Assembly: GCA_019246375.1 (NCBI GenBank)
Contig: JAFAQO010000298.1
Coordinates: forward strand, 1-7,341
Origin: Mycobacterium sp.
Lineage (GTDB): Bacteria; Actinomycetota; Actinomycetes; Mycobacteriales; Mycobacteriaceae
Reading direction: 5' to 3'
DNA: 7,341 bases
Position numbers and translations under genes: made by a program. The notes under the pieces are model-generated. The model saw nothing but the letters and a program-made list of their open reading frames with translations, ran no database searches and was not told where the DNA came from. Below are positions 1 to 6,543 of the stretch, one piece after another (the stretch's first letter is position 1; every line of letters starts with the position of its first letter).

Positions 1-1122
1 GTGATGGGCACTGACCGCCGTGGTGGGATCGCCGGCGTCTGGATCGGGCCGCAGCACGCAGGCACCTTCCCCGGCGAACAGCTCGGCGGCCCCATCTCCG
101 TCGACGACGGCGAGCACGGCCCGTTCCCGGGTCCAGCTGCCCGGCGGCAATCCGGCGACGCCGGAACTGAGCGCAGAGATCTGAATCCGCCGGGGGCTGC
201 CGAAAGCCAGACCGGCCTCCACGGCAGCGCCGGCGTCATCGGTGTGCACGTGCACCGAGTAGCCGTCGACAGCATCGGAGGCCGAAGCGGCGATAGCCAC
301 CGATTCACCCAGCTGGCTGAGCCGATCCCGTAGCGCGTCCGCGCCTGCGGCGTCGCAGCCGCCCAGCAGGTACATCACCTCGAATTGCGGTGCGGGATGT
401 CCGGCCGCCGTGACTGCCGGCAATCGGCGCGGCGACGGCTCATACACCGCGCGGGCGGGTGCTTGCCCCGTGATTGTCGAGGTGAGCGCGTCAAGAAGGA
501 CCAGCAGGCCGCGGCCTCCGGCGTCGACCACGCCGGCGTTGGCGAGTACGTCGAGCTGCTCGGGGGTCTTCTCCAGCGCGATCGCCGCGGCGTCGGCGGC
601 GGCGGTTATGGCCGTGGCCAGCCCTTCGCCGCCGTCGGCGCACTGCTCGAGCGCGCCGGCCGCGGAACGCAGCACCGAGACGATCGTCCCGGGAATCTCC
701 TGGCCGCCCATCGAGGAGACGACCAGGTCGACCGCGTGCCGCAGCGCAGCCCCCAGCATGGCCGCATCGATTTGGAGTAGTTCGCTGTCGGCTGCGGCTG
801 CCGCGGTGACGTCAGCGATGCCACGCAGGATTTGCGACAGGATCACCCCCGAGTTGCCCCGTGCGCCGTTGAGGGCACCCGCCGACAGGGCGGCCGCGAC
901 ATGGGCGACGTCGCCCGAGCCGGACTCGGAATTGGCCTCGGCCAAGGCTGAGCGCATGGTGAACAGCATGTTGGTGCCGGTGTCGGAGTCGGCGACCGGG
1001 AAGACGTTGAGGCGGTTGATCTCGTCGATGTGGGTGATCAGGTCGCTGACGGTGGTGTGCGCCCAATCGCGCAGCGCAGACGCGTCCAGCAGACGGTCTG
1101 ACTTGCCCGCTTCCGAGCCCAC
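1..1122 (-). CDS. DAK2 domain (FakA/YloV-like) fatty acid kinase catalytic protein, C-terminus cut by window edge
   Basis: The frame is open for 374 codons from a GTG start to the window edge with no stop, so the C-terminus is missing. Residues 40-52 (VFPVADSDTGTNM) match the DhaL/DAK2 nucleotide and Mg-binding motif with its cluster of aspartates. Further family motifs are GARGNSGVILSQILRG at 86-101, a GGQEIPGTIVSVL segment at 139-151, and NAGVVDAGGRGLL at 195-207. After about residue 235 comes a second domain (FEVMYLL, then YSVHVHTDD) as in YloV/FakA proteins of about 550 residues. In Firmicutes FakA phosphorylates fatty acids bound to a DegV-type FakB partner; that activity is inferred here. 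The neighbour rpmB supports the family, because rpmB-yloV-recG order is conserved in Bacillus. I recall that M. tuberculosis H37Rv annotates this locus as two genes (Rv2974c/Rv2975c); here the part seen is unbroken. An AGGAGG lies 9 nt before the chosen GTG. Confidence 0.88.
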   Translation of the reverse strand, partial: MGSEAGKSDRLLDASALRDWAHTTVSDLITHIDEINRLNVFPVADSDTGTNMLFTMRSALAEANSESGSGDVAHVAAALSAGALNGARGNSGVILSQILRGIADVTAAAAADSELLQIDAAMLGAALRHAVDLVVSSMGGQEIPGTIVSVLRSAAGALEQCADGGEGLATAITAAADAAAIALEKTPEQLDVLANAGVVDAGGRGLLVLLDALTSTITGQAPARAVYEPSPRRLPAVTAAGHPAPQFEVMYLLGGCDAAGADALRDRLSQLGESVAIAASASDAVDGYSVHVHTDDAGAAVEAGLAFGSPRRIQISALSSGVAGLPPGSWTRERAVLAVVDGDGAAELFAGEGACVLRPDPDAGDPTTAVSAHH

Positions 1123-1131
1123 CCCGCATCA

Positions 1132-1137
1132 CCTCCT
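1132..1137 (-). promoter_or_regulatory. Ribosome binding site for the DAK2 gene
   Basis: The minus strand reads AGGAGG here, a full Shine-Dalgarno match, with 9 nt before the GTG at 1122-1120. It decides the start. An ATG at 1129-1127 lies only 2 nt from the AGGAGG and is in another frame. Confidence 0.75.
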
Positions 1138-1160
1138 GGCAACCGCCTCTGGTGGGCGCC

Positions 1161-1166
1161 AGCCTA
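1161..1166 (-). promoter_or_regulatory. Candidate -10 element for the DAK2 gene
   Basis: The minus strand reads TAGGCT, a TAnnnT-type mycobacterial -10, which would give a leader of roughly 30 nt. No -35 lies at a normal distance; the nearest likeness, TTGATC, is 21 nt upstream. This is a weak call from consensus only. Confidence 0.25.
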
Positions 1167-1218
1167 TCCATTAACGCCGACAGCGCTGATCAACGGCGCA
1201 GCCTTGCTGTTCATCGTT

Positions 1219-1248
1219 TTGGCGCTTACCGGGGACGGCGGCTAAGCT
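1219..1248 (+). promoter_or_regulatory. Candidate sigma-A type promoter for rpmB
   Basis: TTGGCG (1219-1224) and TAAGCT (1243-1248) are separated by 18 nt. They fit a TTGnnn -35 and a TAnnnT -10. The predicted transcription start near 1255 gives a leader of about 70 nt before rpmB. The whole gap 1123-1325 holds this, the opposing DAK2 signals and no other gene that I can see. Confidence 0.45.
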
Positions 1249-1325
1249 GGCCAAGTTGTCGGTCACCCGCGGCGCGGCCGTTCGCGGCTCCGGTGAACCA
1301 GTATGAGATTTGAGGAGTTTCTGTC

Positions 1326-1520
1326 ATGGCCGCCGTATGCGATATCTGCGGGAAGAGCCCAGGCTTCGGCAAATCGGTGTCGCACTCGCATCGCCGGACA
1401 AGCCGTCGGTGGAATCCCAACATCCAGAGCGTGCACGCCGTAACCCGTCCCGGCGGCAACAAGCTACGGCTTAGCGTGTGCACATCGTGCATCAAGGCCG
1501 GCAGGGTCACCCGCGGGTAG
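1326..1520 (+). CDS. rpmB: 50S ribosomal protein L28 (bL28), zinc-ribbon form
   Basis: This 64-residue basic protein of the large ribosomal subunit has the standard bL28 pattern. It begins with MAAVCDICGK, then GKSVSHSHRRTSRRWNPN (15-32), then a C-terminal LRLSVCTSCIKAGRV (47-61). Two CxxC pairs (C5/C8 and C52/C55) form the zinc ribbon of the C+ form. Mycobacteria also carry cysteine-free L28 paralogues, at least one of them in a Zur-controlled operon, so this copy is expected to be the zinc-replete version. The start is firm: GAGGAG lies 8 nt before the ATG. The gene diverges from the DAK2 gene and ends 19 nt from the convergent stop of ung. No clear terminator hairpin is visible in that 19-nt gap. 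Confidence 0.96.
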   Translation: MAAVCDICGKSPGFGKSVSHSHRRTSRRWNPNIQSVHAVTRPGGNKLRLSVCTSCIKAGRVTRG

Positions 1521-1539
1521 CGCTCGAGGGCGGACGCAG

Positions 1540-2223
1540 TTAGGGCAGCCGCCAGTCGATCGGCTCCGCCCCCAGCTCGACCAGCAGTTTGTTGGCGCGG
1601 CTGAATGGCCGTGACCCGAAGAATCCCCGCGACGCCGACAGCGGCGAGGGGTGCGGCGATTCGATCGCGACACAGTCGCTGCCCGCGAGTATCGGTTTGA
1701 GCGTCGACGCGTCGCGTCCCCACAAGATCGCCACCATCGGCTGGCGGCGATCGACCAGTGCGCGGATGGCGCGTTCGGTGACCGTTTCCCAGCCTTTGCC
1801 GCGATGCGACGCCGGATTGCTGGGCTGCACGGTGAGCACCCTGTTGAGCAGCAGAACCCCGCGCTGCGCCCATGGCGTGAGGTCGCCGCATGACGGCGCC
1901 GGATAGCCCAAGTCGCTGGCATATTCGGCGAAGATGTTCTCCAGGCTGCGCGGCACCGGCCGCACCTCGGGGGCCACGGAGAAGCTGAGCCCTACCGCGT
2001 GACCGGGAGTCGGATACGGGTCCTGGCCGACGATCAGCACCCGCACCTGGTCGAACGGGAAAGTGAACGCACGCAATACGTTTTGCCCGACCGGCAAATA
2101 ACGGCGGCCCGCGGCGATCTCGGCGCGCAGGAATTGGCCCATCCTGGCGACTTGCTGCCCGACGGGCTCAAGCGCCCGTGCCCAGCCGTCGTCGACGAGT
2201 TCGCTAAGCGGCCGCGCGGTCAT
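1540..2223 (-). CDS. ung: Uracil-DNA glycosylase, family 1
   Basis: The enzyme removes uracil from DNA, produced by cytosine deamination or dUTP misincorporation, at the first step of base excision repair. It has 227 residues, which I recall as also the length of M. tuberculosis Ung. The water-activating motif [17 protein letters not shown] starts at residue 66, with catalytic Asp68. The DNA-intercalating loop [18 protein letters not shown] starts at His191. An LLLNRVLTV segment with the conserved Asn lies between them. The start ATG overlaps the stop of the upstream DUF1330 gene in an ATGA arrangement, and AAGGG lies 5 nt before the ATG, which points to translational coupling in the thiL-DUF1330-ung operon. 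No key residue is missing. Confidence 0.97.
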   Translation of the reverse strand: MTARPLSELVDDGWARALEPVGQQVARMGQFLRAEIAAGRRYLPVGQNVLRAFTFPFDQVRVLIVGQDPYPTPGHAVGLSFSVAPEVRPVPRSLENIFAEYASDLGYPAPSCGDLTPWAQRGVLLLNRVLTVQPSNPASHRGKGWETVTERAIRALVDRRQPMVAILWGRDASTLKPILAGSDCVAIESPHPSPLSASRGFFGSRPFSRANKLLVELGAEPIDWRLP

Positions 2224-2510
2224 GCCAACCCTTGTGCCAGCAGCACCACGGTGTCGGCGCCCACATGACGGTCCTTCGAAATATGTTGATACTCAGGTGA
2301 TTGCGCCCACTGTCGGAATGCCGACTCATCGGGAAAGGACATCAGCACTACCTTCTCCCGGTCCCAATGGCCCTCCACCACCTGAGGTGACTCGTCGGCG
2401 GCCAGCAGCGTGCCGGAATGATGACGGAAGACCTCCATGAACCTCGCCTGATAGCGGTCGTAGGCTGCGCGGTCGGTGAACCGCAGCTGAGCGATCGCGT
2501 ACACGGTCAC
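2220..2510 (-). CDS. DUF1330 family small protein
   Basis: This 96-residue protein belongs by pattern to DUF1330, a dimeric alpha/beta-barrel (ferredoxin-like) family of unknown function. Visible family features are the N-terminal strand [11 protein letters not shown] (3-13), Y17/Y20 in the first helix, a G33-centred turn, VVEGHW (44-49), [16 protein letters not shown] (53-68) and SPEYQ (71-75). There is no signal peptide or membrane segment. The GTG start lies 4 nt after the thiL stop, with AAGG a little upstream, and its stop overlaps the ung ATG, so it is almost certainly co-transcribed and co-translated with both. Its job is unknown; the position alone does not tie it to thiamine synthesis or DNA repair. 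As I recall, thiL and ung are direct neighbours in M. tuberculosis, so this gene may be a lineage-specific insertion or a lost ancestral gene. Confidence 0.85.
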   Translation of the reverse strand: MTVYAIAQLRFTDRAAYDRYQARFMEVFRHHSGTLLAADESPQVVEGHWDREKVVLMSFPDESAFRQWAQSPEYQHISKDRHVGADTVVLLAQGLA

Positions 2511-2514
2511 CGAG

Positions 2515-3483
2515 CTACCTTAACGAGCCAAACGACTGCCAACCCGCGTATCCGTGCCACTCTCCGCCGTCGACCAGCACCCGGGCCGGCCCGTCAAGTA
2601 CCCGCCCGATGACCCGCCACCCGGCCGGAACCGGGCCGGCGAATGCCGCGACCAGGGCGTGATCCTCTCCCCCGCCCAACACCCACGACCAGGGATCGGC
2701 ACCCACCACATCCGCAGCAGCCACCAGCGGCTCACGATCGCGGGCCAGCGCTGCGGTGGACAAATCGATGGTCACTCCGGACGCCTGCGCGATGTGAGTC
2801 ACGTCGGCGACGAGGCCGTCGGAGACGTCGATCATCGCCTGGGCGCCGTTATCGGCGGCTGTCCGACCCTGGCCGTAGGGCGGTTGCGGCACCAGATGAC
2901 GACGCCGCAACTCGTCGAAACCTTCACTAGCGTTGTCCCACAATGCGTATCCAGCGGCAGCGCGGCCCAGGTCGCCGGCGACGGCGATCACCGAGCCGGG
3001 CCGCGCCCCGGCCCGCAGCACCGGTGCGCGGCCGGCCAGATCACCCAGCACGGTCACCGACACCACCCACTGCGGGCAGCTGACCAGATCGCCGCCGACA
3101 ATCCCGGCGCCGACTCGCTCCGCCTCGTCCCACATGCCGTCTGCCAGCGCACTGACCTGCTCGGCCGGTGTTTCGACGGGCGCGCCGAAGGCGACGACGA
3201 ACGCAGTGGCCCGACCGCCCATCGCCTCGATATCGGCGGCGTTCTGCGCAATGGCCTTGCGGCCGACGTGGTGTGGTGTCGACCAGTCCAGCCGGAAATG
3301 CCGGTTCTGCACGAGCATGTCCGTCGAAACCGCCGTCCGGCCGTCGCTGGCGAACACCACCGCCGCGTCATCGCCGGGGCCAAGCGCTGTGGTGGCCGGC
3401 TGTCGACGACCCGAAACCAGCCGGTCAATCAGCGCAAACTCCCCTAACTGGCCCAGCGTCGGGCCGGGCTCGCCGCTGGTCAT
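2515..3483 (-). CDS. thiL: Thiamine-monophosphate kinase
   Basis: ThiL phosphorylates thiamine monophosphate with ATP to thiamine diphosphate, the last step of cofactor synthesis, in the cytoplasm. The protein has 322 residues, close to the usual 320-330. It shows GEFALIDRL (14-22), the metal-binding GPGDDAAVV (35-43), STDMLVQNRHF (53-63), then a GGDLVSCPQWVVSVTVLG segment, MIDVSDGL, and GGGEDHALV near the C-terminus, all typical of the AIR synthase/ThiL fold. The frame stays open upstream to 3993, but the ATG at 3483 is chosen because GGAGG lies 6 nt before it and the family N-terminus begins there. The open extension runs through GC-rich repeats and has no likeness to ThiL. It is the first gene of the thiL-DUF1330-ung operon. 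I looked for a thiamine riboswitch upstream and did not see one. Confidence 0.95.
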   Translation of the reverse strand: MTSGEPGPTLGQLGEFALIDRLVSGRRQPATTALGPGDDAAVVFASDGRTAVSTDMLVQNRHFRLDWSTPHHVGRKAIAQNAADIEAMGGRATAFVVAFGAPVETPAEQVSALADGMWDEAERVGAGIVGGDLVSCPQWVVSVTVLGDLAGRAPVLRAGARPGSVIAVAGDLGRAAAGYALWDNASEGFDELRRRHLVPQPPYGQGRTAADNGAQAMIDVSDGLVADVTHIAQASGVTIDLSTAALARDREPLVAAADVVGADPWSWVLGGGEDHALVAAFAGPVPAGWRVIGRVLDGPARVLVDGGEWHGYAGWQSFGSLR

Positions 3484-3487
3484 ATGC

Positions 3488-3495
3488 TTCCTCCC
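3488..3495 (-). promoter_or_regulatory. Ribosome binding site that sets the thiL start
   Basis: The minus strand reads GGGAGGAA, with the GGAGG core 6 nt before the ATG at 3483. This strong site rules out the long upstream open frame as part of ThiL. Confidence 0.75.
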
Positions 3496-3571
3496 GGCTC
3501 GTTCAGTCCGGCAACACCGGTCAGACCTGCGGTAAGTTTGGTCCGCCGACTCCGGTGGCCAGACGAGTGGA

Positions 3572-3577
3572 AGTGTA
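3572..3577 (-). promoter_or_regulatory. Candidate -10 element for the thiL operon
   Basis: The minus strand reads TACACT (TAnnnT type) about 90 nt upstream of the thiL ATG, just outside the tandem repeat block. No convincing -35 is seen, so this rests on the -10 match and its position only. Confidence 0.25.
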
Positions 3578-3580
3578 GGT

Positions 3581-3637
3581 GGCCCGACGACGATGCGGGC
3601 CGTGCAGCGGCCCGAGGAGGAGTCGGGCAATTCAACC
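3581..3637 (+). repeat. Tandem GC-rich repeat, copy A (57 bp)
   Basis: The unit starts GGCCCGACGACGATGCGG and ends GAGTCGGGCAATTCAACC. Copy B starts immediately after it with the same first 37 or so bases and ends with the same bases from AGTCGGGCAA onward. The length of 57 bp is a multiple of three. Inside the unit, CGGGCC (3596-3601) and GGCCCG (3609-3614) form a perfect 6-bp stem with a 7-nt loop. The unit resembles the short interspersed repeats (MIRU/VNTR class) that mycobacteria carry between genes, but I cannot name the family. Confidence 0.85.
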
Positions 3638-3727
3638 GGCCCGACGACGATGCGGGCCGTGCAGCGGCCCGAGGCGGGGGCACCCCCAGCCGCGCAGCGG
3701 CGAGGGGGCGAGTCGGGCAATTCAACC
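3638..3727 (+). repeat. Tandem GC-rich repeat, copy B (57 bp plus a 33-bp expansion)
   Basis: This copy has the same start and end as copy A, including the CGGGCC/GGCCCG hairpin at 3653-3671, but is 90 bp long. The extra 33 bp lie in the middle and bring a second, stronger hairpin (3683-3708). The expansion is also a multiple of three. Right after it, 3728-3742 (GGGACGACGCGATGG) looks like a stub of a third copy whose ATG region coincides with the start codon of the DUF3515 gene. Confidence 0.8.
3683..3708 (+). repeat. Hairpin inside the repeat expansion
   Basis: CCCCC (3683-3687) pairs with GGGGG (3704-3708), and GCCGC (3689-3693) pairs with GCGGC (3697-3701) around a GCA loop. A small A versus GA internal loop separates the two helices. 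The run GGGGG at 3676-3680 could compete for the same CCCCC. There is no T-run after it, so it is not a classical terminator. Confidence 0.65.
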
Positions 3728-3738
3728 GGGACGACGCG

Positions 3739-4311
3739 ATGGATAGCCGGACCAGAGACGACCGAGTGGCCAGTTCGGACGGGCCACCGCGCGCTCTGCT
3801 GATCGCCGCGCTGGTGCTCGCGGTGGGCACGGTCGGCATCATCTTGGCCATCGCGGCCACGCGCCGGGCTCCGCAGCAACCGGTCGCCATTCCGGCCGCT
3901 TTCGCGCCGCACGCCCAAGATCCGGCCTGCCGCGCGCTGCTGAACGCGCTGCCGCAGCGGCTCGGGGACTACCAGCGGGCACCGGCCGCGCAACCATCAC
4001 CGCCGGGTGCCGCGGCGTGGCGGGCTCCACGCCATAGCGCCCCGATCGTGCTGCGGTGCGGACTCGACCGCCCGGCCGACTTCGTAGTGGGCGCCCCGAT
4101 CCAGGTCGTCGATCGGGTGCAATGGTTTGAAGAGTCCGAGCCCGAGTCTGGCGGCGAAGCCGGTCGCAGCACTTGGTACGCCGTCGACCGCCCCGTCTAT
4201 GTGGCACTCACCTTGCCTGCTGGATCGGGCCCGACACCCATTCAGCAGCTCTCCGACCTGATCGACCGCACGATCACCGCCGTGCCGATCAGCCCGGCGC
4301 CGGCGCGCTGA
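3739..4311 (+). CDS. DUF3515 membrane-anchored conserved protein (Rv2980-like)
   Basis: This 190-residue protein has a short charged N-terminus (1-18, with several Arg and Asp), one hydrophobic segment at 19-40 (ALLIAALVLAVGTVGIILAI), then an extracytoplasmic domain. That domain carries DPACRALLNALPQRLGDY (61-78) and IVLRCGLDRP (103-112). The pair C64/C107 probably forms a disulfide. A tryptophan/tyrosine-rich stretch follows (VQWFEES, TWYAVDRPVYVALTLP). These are the features of actinobacterial DUF3515, of unknown function. The gene sits convergent to ddlA, which may hint at an envelope role but does not prove it. The start is uncertain: the ATG at 3739 follows the tandem repeat with only a weak Shine-Dalgarno, and the frame is open back to 3484, but translation through the repeats gives low-complexity Ala/Gly/Arg peptide. 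Confidence 0.85.
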   Translation: MDSRTRDDRVASSDGPPRALLIAALVLAVGTVGIILAIAATRRAPQQPVAIPAAFAPHAQDPACRALLNALPQRLGDYQRAPAAQPSPPGAAAWRAPRHSAPIVLRCGLDRPADFVVGAPIQVVDRVQWFEESEPESGGEAGRSTWYAVDRPVYVALTLPAGSGPTPIQQLSDLIDRTITAVPISPAPAR

Positions 4312-4328
4312 GCAGGCCGAGTCAGCGC
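4305..4328. terminator. Perfect inverted repeat holding both convergent stop codons; candidate bidirectional terminator
   Basis: GCGCTGA (4305-4311) and TCAGCGC (4322-4328) are perfect 7-bp arms around a 10-nt loop. The TGA of the DUF3515 gene is in the left arm and the TGA of ddlA (read on the minus strand) is in the right arm. No T-run follows on either side, so it would be an I-shaped type if it terminates at all. Confidence 0.45.
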
Positions 4329-5491
4329 AGCCCGACCCCGCGCGCCAACGCCGTCTCGACCATCGTCGTCAGCAGGGTGCGATAGTCGACACCGCTGGCC
4401 GCCCACATCCGCGGATACATCGAGATCATGGTGAACCCCGGCATCGTGTTGACCTCGTTGATCAGCGGCCCCTCCTCGGTGAGGAAGAAATCGACCCGGG
4501 CCAGGCCCTGGCAGTCGATCGCCCGGAACGCCGCGATGGCCAGCTCTCGCACCGCATCGCTGACGTCGTCATCGACCTTGGCAGGCACGTCCAGCTCGGC
4601 GGCGTCGTCGAGGTATTTGGTCGCGAAGTCGTAGAACGGGTCTTCCCGGCCCCGTACACCGACCACCCGGATCTCCCCGAGAGTGCTGGCTTGCACCGTC
4701 CCGTCGGGGAATTCGAGCACGCCGCACTCCAGTTCGCGCCCGGCCAGCGCCGCCTCGACGATCACCTTCGGGTCGTGGCGTCGGGCGTCGGCAATCGCCG
4801 CGGGCAGCTGTTCCCACGTCGTCACCCGGTTGACACCGATCGAGGAGCCGCCACGCGCGGGTTTGACGAACACCGGCAGACCGAGTCGTTGCCGTTGCTC
4901 GGGTGCCAGCATCTGCTGCGATGGCCGCAGTACCGCATACCCGCCGATCGGCAGGCCTTCGGCTGCCAGCAGCTTTTTGGTGAACTCCTTGTCCAAGCCG
5001 GTCGCGCTGGCCAACACTCCCGCCCCGACATAGGGCACACCGGCAAGTTCCAGCAGGCCCTGGATGGTGCCGTCCTCACCGTACGGGCCGTGCAATACCG
5101 GAAACACCACGTCGACGGAGGCCAGCACCCCGCCTGCGCCCGCGCCGCTCGTGGCATCGTGCGACAACAGCTGGCCGCGCTGCCGCGGATCCTGGGACAG
5201 CGCCAGCACGGTACCCGACGTGCCGCTGACCTCGGGCAACCGCCCGTCGGTGATCGCCAGCGCCTCCGGGCGGCCGTCGGTGAGTACCCACGAGCCTTCC
5301 GGCGTGATGCCGACCGGGATCACCTCGAAGCGTTGCGGGTCGAGATTGCGCAAGATGCTGCCCGCCGAAACACAGGAGATGGCGTGCTCGTTGCTGCGCC
5401 CGCCGTACACCACAGCGACCCGGATGCGGCCGCTGCGGGGCGTCAGCGATCCGGCGGCTCCGGTCGCCGGGGGCGGTTCAGGCGCACTCAC
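4322..5491 (-). CDS. ddlA: D-alanine--D-alanine ligase
   Basis: The enzyme joins two D-alanines with ATP to give the dipeptide that ends the peptidoglycan stem peptide; it is a target of D-cycloserine. The protein has 389 residues with the three-domain ATP-grasp layout. Visible are [18 protein letters not shown] (29-46, with the D-Ala-binding Glu35), [12 protein letters not shown] (134-145), the glycine-rich loop [14 protein letters not shown] (207-220), the omega-loop YDFATKY (287-293), GLARVDFF (329-336) and the metal-binding INEVNTMPG (344-352). The M. tuberculosis protein is, as I recall, 373 residues, the difference lying partly in a longer Pro/Ala N-terminus here. The GTG start has only AGG two bases away, so the start is less sure than the gene. 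It follows gpsA by 43 nt, probably in one operon. Confidence 0.96.
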   Translation of the reverse strand: MSAPEPPPATGAAGSLTPRSGRIRVAVVYGGRSNEHAISCVSAGSILRNLDPQRFEVIPVGITPEGSWVLTDGRPEALAITDGRLPEVSGTSGTVLALSQDPRQRGQLLSHDATSGAGAGGVLASVDVVFPVLHGPYGEDGTIQGLLELAGVPYVGAGVLASATGLDKEFTKKLLAAEGLPIGGYAVLRPSQQMLAPEQRQRLGLPVFVKPARGGSSIGVNRVTTWEQLPAAIADARRHDPKVIVEAALAGRELECGVLEFPDGTVQASTLGEIRVVGVRGREDPFYDFATKYLDDAAELDVPAKVDDDVSDAVRELAIAAFRAIDCQGLARVDFFLTEEGPLINEVNTMPGFTMISMYPRMWAASGVDYRTLLTTMVETALARGVGLR

Positions 5492-5500
5492 AACCTAGAG

Positions 5501-5506
5501 AGGCTA
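5501..5506 (-). promoter_or_regulatory. Candidate -10 element just upstream of ddlA
   Basis: The minus strand reads TAGCCT, and 9 nt separate it from the ddlA GTG. With no good ribosome site before that GTG, a nearly leaderless transcript from within the gpsA-ddlA gap is possible. This is weak evidence; read-through from gpsA is the simpler view. Confidence 0.22.
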
Positions 5507-5534
5507 CCGCGTGAGCCGTCCGAGACCCGGGTAA

Positions 5535-6536
5535 TCATTCCGGCTTGGTGCTGCGACCCAGCAGCAAAACCACTGCTTCATCAACCGAAAGTCCCTTATG
5601 ACAGACCCGGTGCACGGCATCGGTGAGGGGCATCTCGACGTCATAGCTGGACGCCAGCGCCAGCACAGACTGGCAGGACGTCACACCTTCCACGACATGG
5701 CCGTCTTTTGCCCGCATCGCCGACTGCATCGTTTCGCCGCGGCCCAGGCGTTCACCAAACGACCGATTGCGTGAATGCGGCGAAGTGCAGGTGGCCACCA
5801 GATCACCCACTCCCGCCAAGCCGGCCAGCGTGGCGCCCTTGGCCCCCAGAGCTATTCCGAGCCGCATGATCTCGGCCAGTCCGCGGGTGATGATCGCCGC
5901 CGAGGTGTTTTCTCCGAGACCCACACCCGCGGCCATCCCGCAGGCCAGCGCAATGACGTTCTTGCACGCGCCGCCGATTTCGGTGCCGATGACATCGGCG
6001 TTGGTGTACGGACGGAAGTACCCGCTGTTCAGCGCGCGCTGCAAAGCGACTGCGCGTCCGGAATCGCTGCATGCGACGACGGTGGCGGCGGGCTGTCCCT
6101 CGGCGATCTCACTGGCCAGGTTCGGCCCGGACACCACTGCAACGTGTGCCGGATCGACGCCGGTCACCGAGACGATGACTTGGCTCATCCGCATCAGGGT
6201 GCCCAGCTCGATGCCCTTGGCCAGACTTACCAGGGTCGCGCCCTCGGAGAGCAAACCGGTCCACTGCTCGAGGTTGGGCCGCATAGTCTGCGCCGGCACG
6301 CCCAACAGCACCGTCGTCGCGCCCCTGAGCGCCTCCTGGGCGTCGGCCGTGGCGTGGATGCCCGGCGGCAAGTCCACGTCAGGCAGGTAGTCAACATTGC
6401 ATCGGGTGGCATTGATCTCCGCCGCAAGTTCAGGCCGCCGCGCCCACAGCGTGACCTCGCCACCGGCGTCGGCCAGCACCTTGGCCAGCGCGGTGCCCCA
6501 CGCACCGGCGCCCATCACGGCTGTCGTCTTCGCCAT
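5535..6536 (-). CDS. gpsA: NAD(P)H-dependent glycerol-3-phosphate dehydrogenase
   Basis: The enzyme reduces dihydroxyacetone phosphate to sn-glycerol 3-phosphate, the backbone for phospholipids, in the cytoplasm. From the ATG at 6536 it has 333 residues. The Rossmann motif GAGAWG is at 9-14, SLAKGIE (104-110) carries a conserved Lys, SGPNLASE is at 136-143, [12 protein letters not shown] (189-200) holds the catalytic Lys192, and [17 protein letters not shown] (242-258) is the substrate-binding stretch. In M. tuberculosis the matching gene is, as I recall, gpdA2 (Rv2982c), one of two paralogues. A GTG at 6545 would add three residues (MAA). The ATG is preferred because a TAnnnT element ends 7 nt before it, which would place the transcript start after that GTG. 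ddlA lies 43 nt downstream, so the two are probably co-transcribed. Confidence 0.96.
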   Translation of the reverse strand: MAKTTAVMGAGAWGTALAKVLADAGGEVTLWARRPELAAEINATRCNVDYLPDVDLPPGIHATADAQEALRGATTVLLGVPAQTMRPNLEQWTGLLSEGATLVSLAKGIELGTLMRMSQVIVSVTGVDPAHVAVVSGPNLASEIAEGQPAATVVACSDSGRAVALQRALNSGYFRPYTNADVIGTEIGGACKNVIALACGMAAGVGLGENTSAAIITRGLAEIMRLGIALGAKGATLAGLAGVGDLVATCTSPHSRNRSFGERLGRGETMQSAMRAKDGHVVEGVTSCQSVLALASSYDVEMPLTDAVHRVCHKGLSVDEAVVLLLGRSTKPE

Positions 6537-6543
6537 CGCTGCC

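Noticed and set aside
410..1174. Long plus-strand open frame opposite the DAK2 gene
   Set aside because: It is Ser/Ala/Arg low-complexity, has no family motif, and is a mirror of the well-supported minus-strand gene.
1521..1539. Terminator between the convergent rpmB and ung genes
   Set aside because: The 19-nt gap has no perfect arms with a workable loop and no T-run.
3484..3580. Thiamine diphosphate riboswitch ahead of thiL
   Set aside because: I saw no match to the conserved CUGAGA and paired-arm core on the minus strand in this leader, and the leader is short.
3581..3727. CRISPR array or phage attachment site
   Set aside because: The two copies are directly tandem without unique spacers, there is no cas gene, and there is no tRNA or integrase nearby.
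3484..3993. Minus-strand open frame that would extend ThiL by 170 residues
   Set aside because: It lies upstream of a strong GGAGG site and the family N-terminus, runs antisense to the DUF3515 gene and the repeats, and encodes low-complexity peptide. It is open only because of the high GC content.
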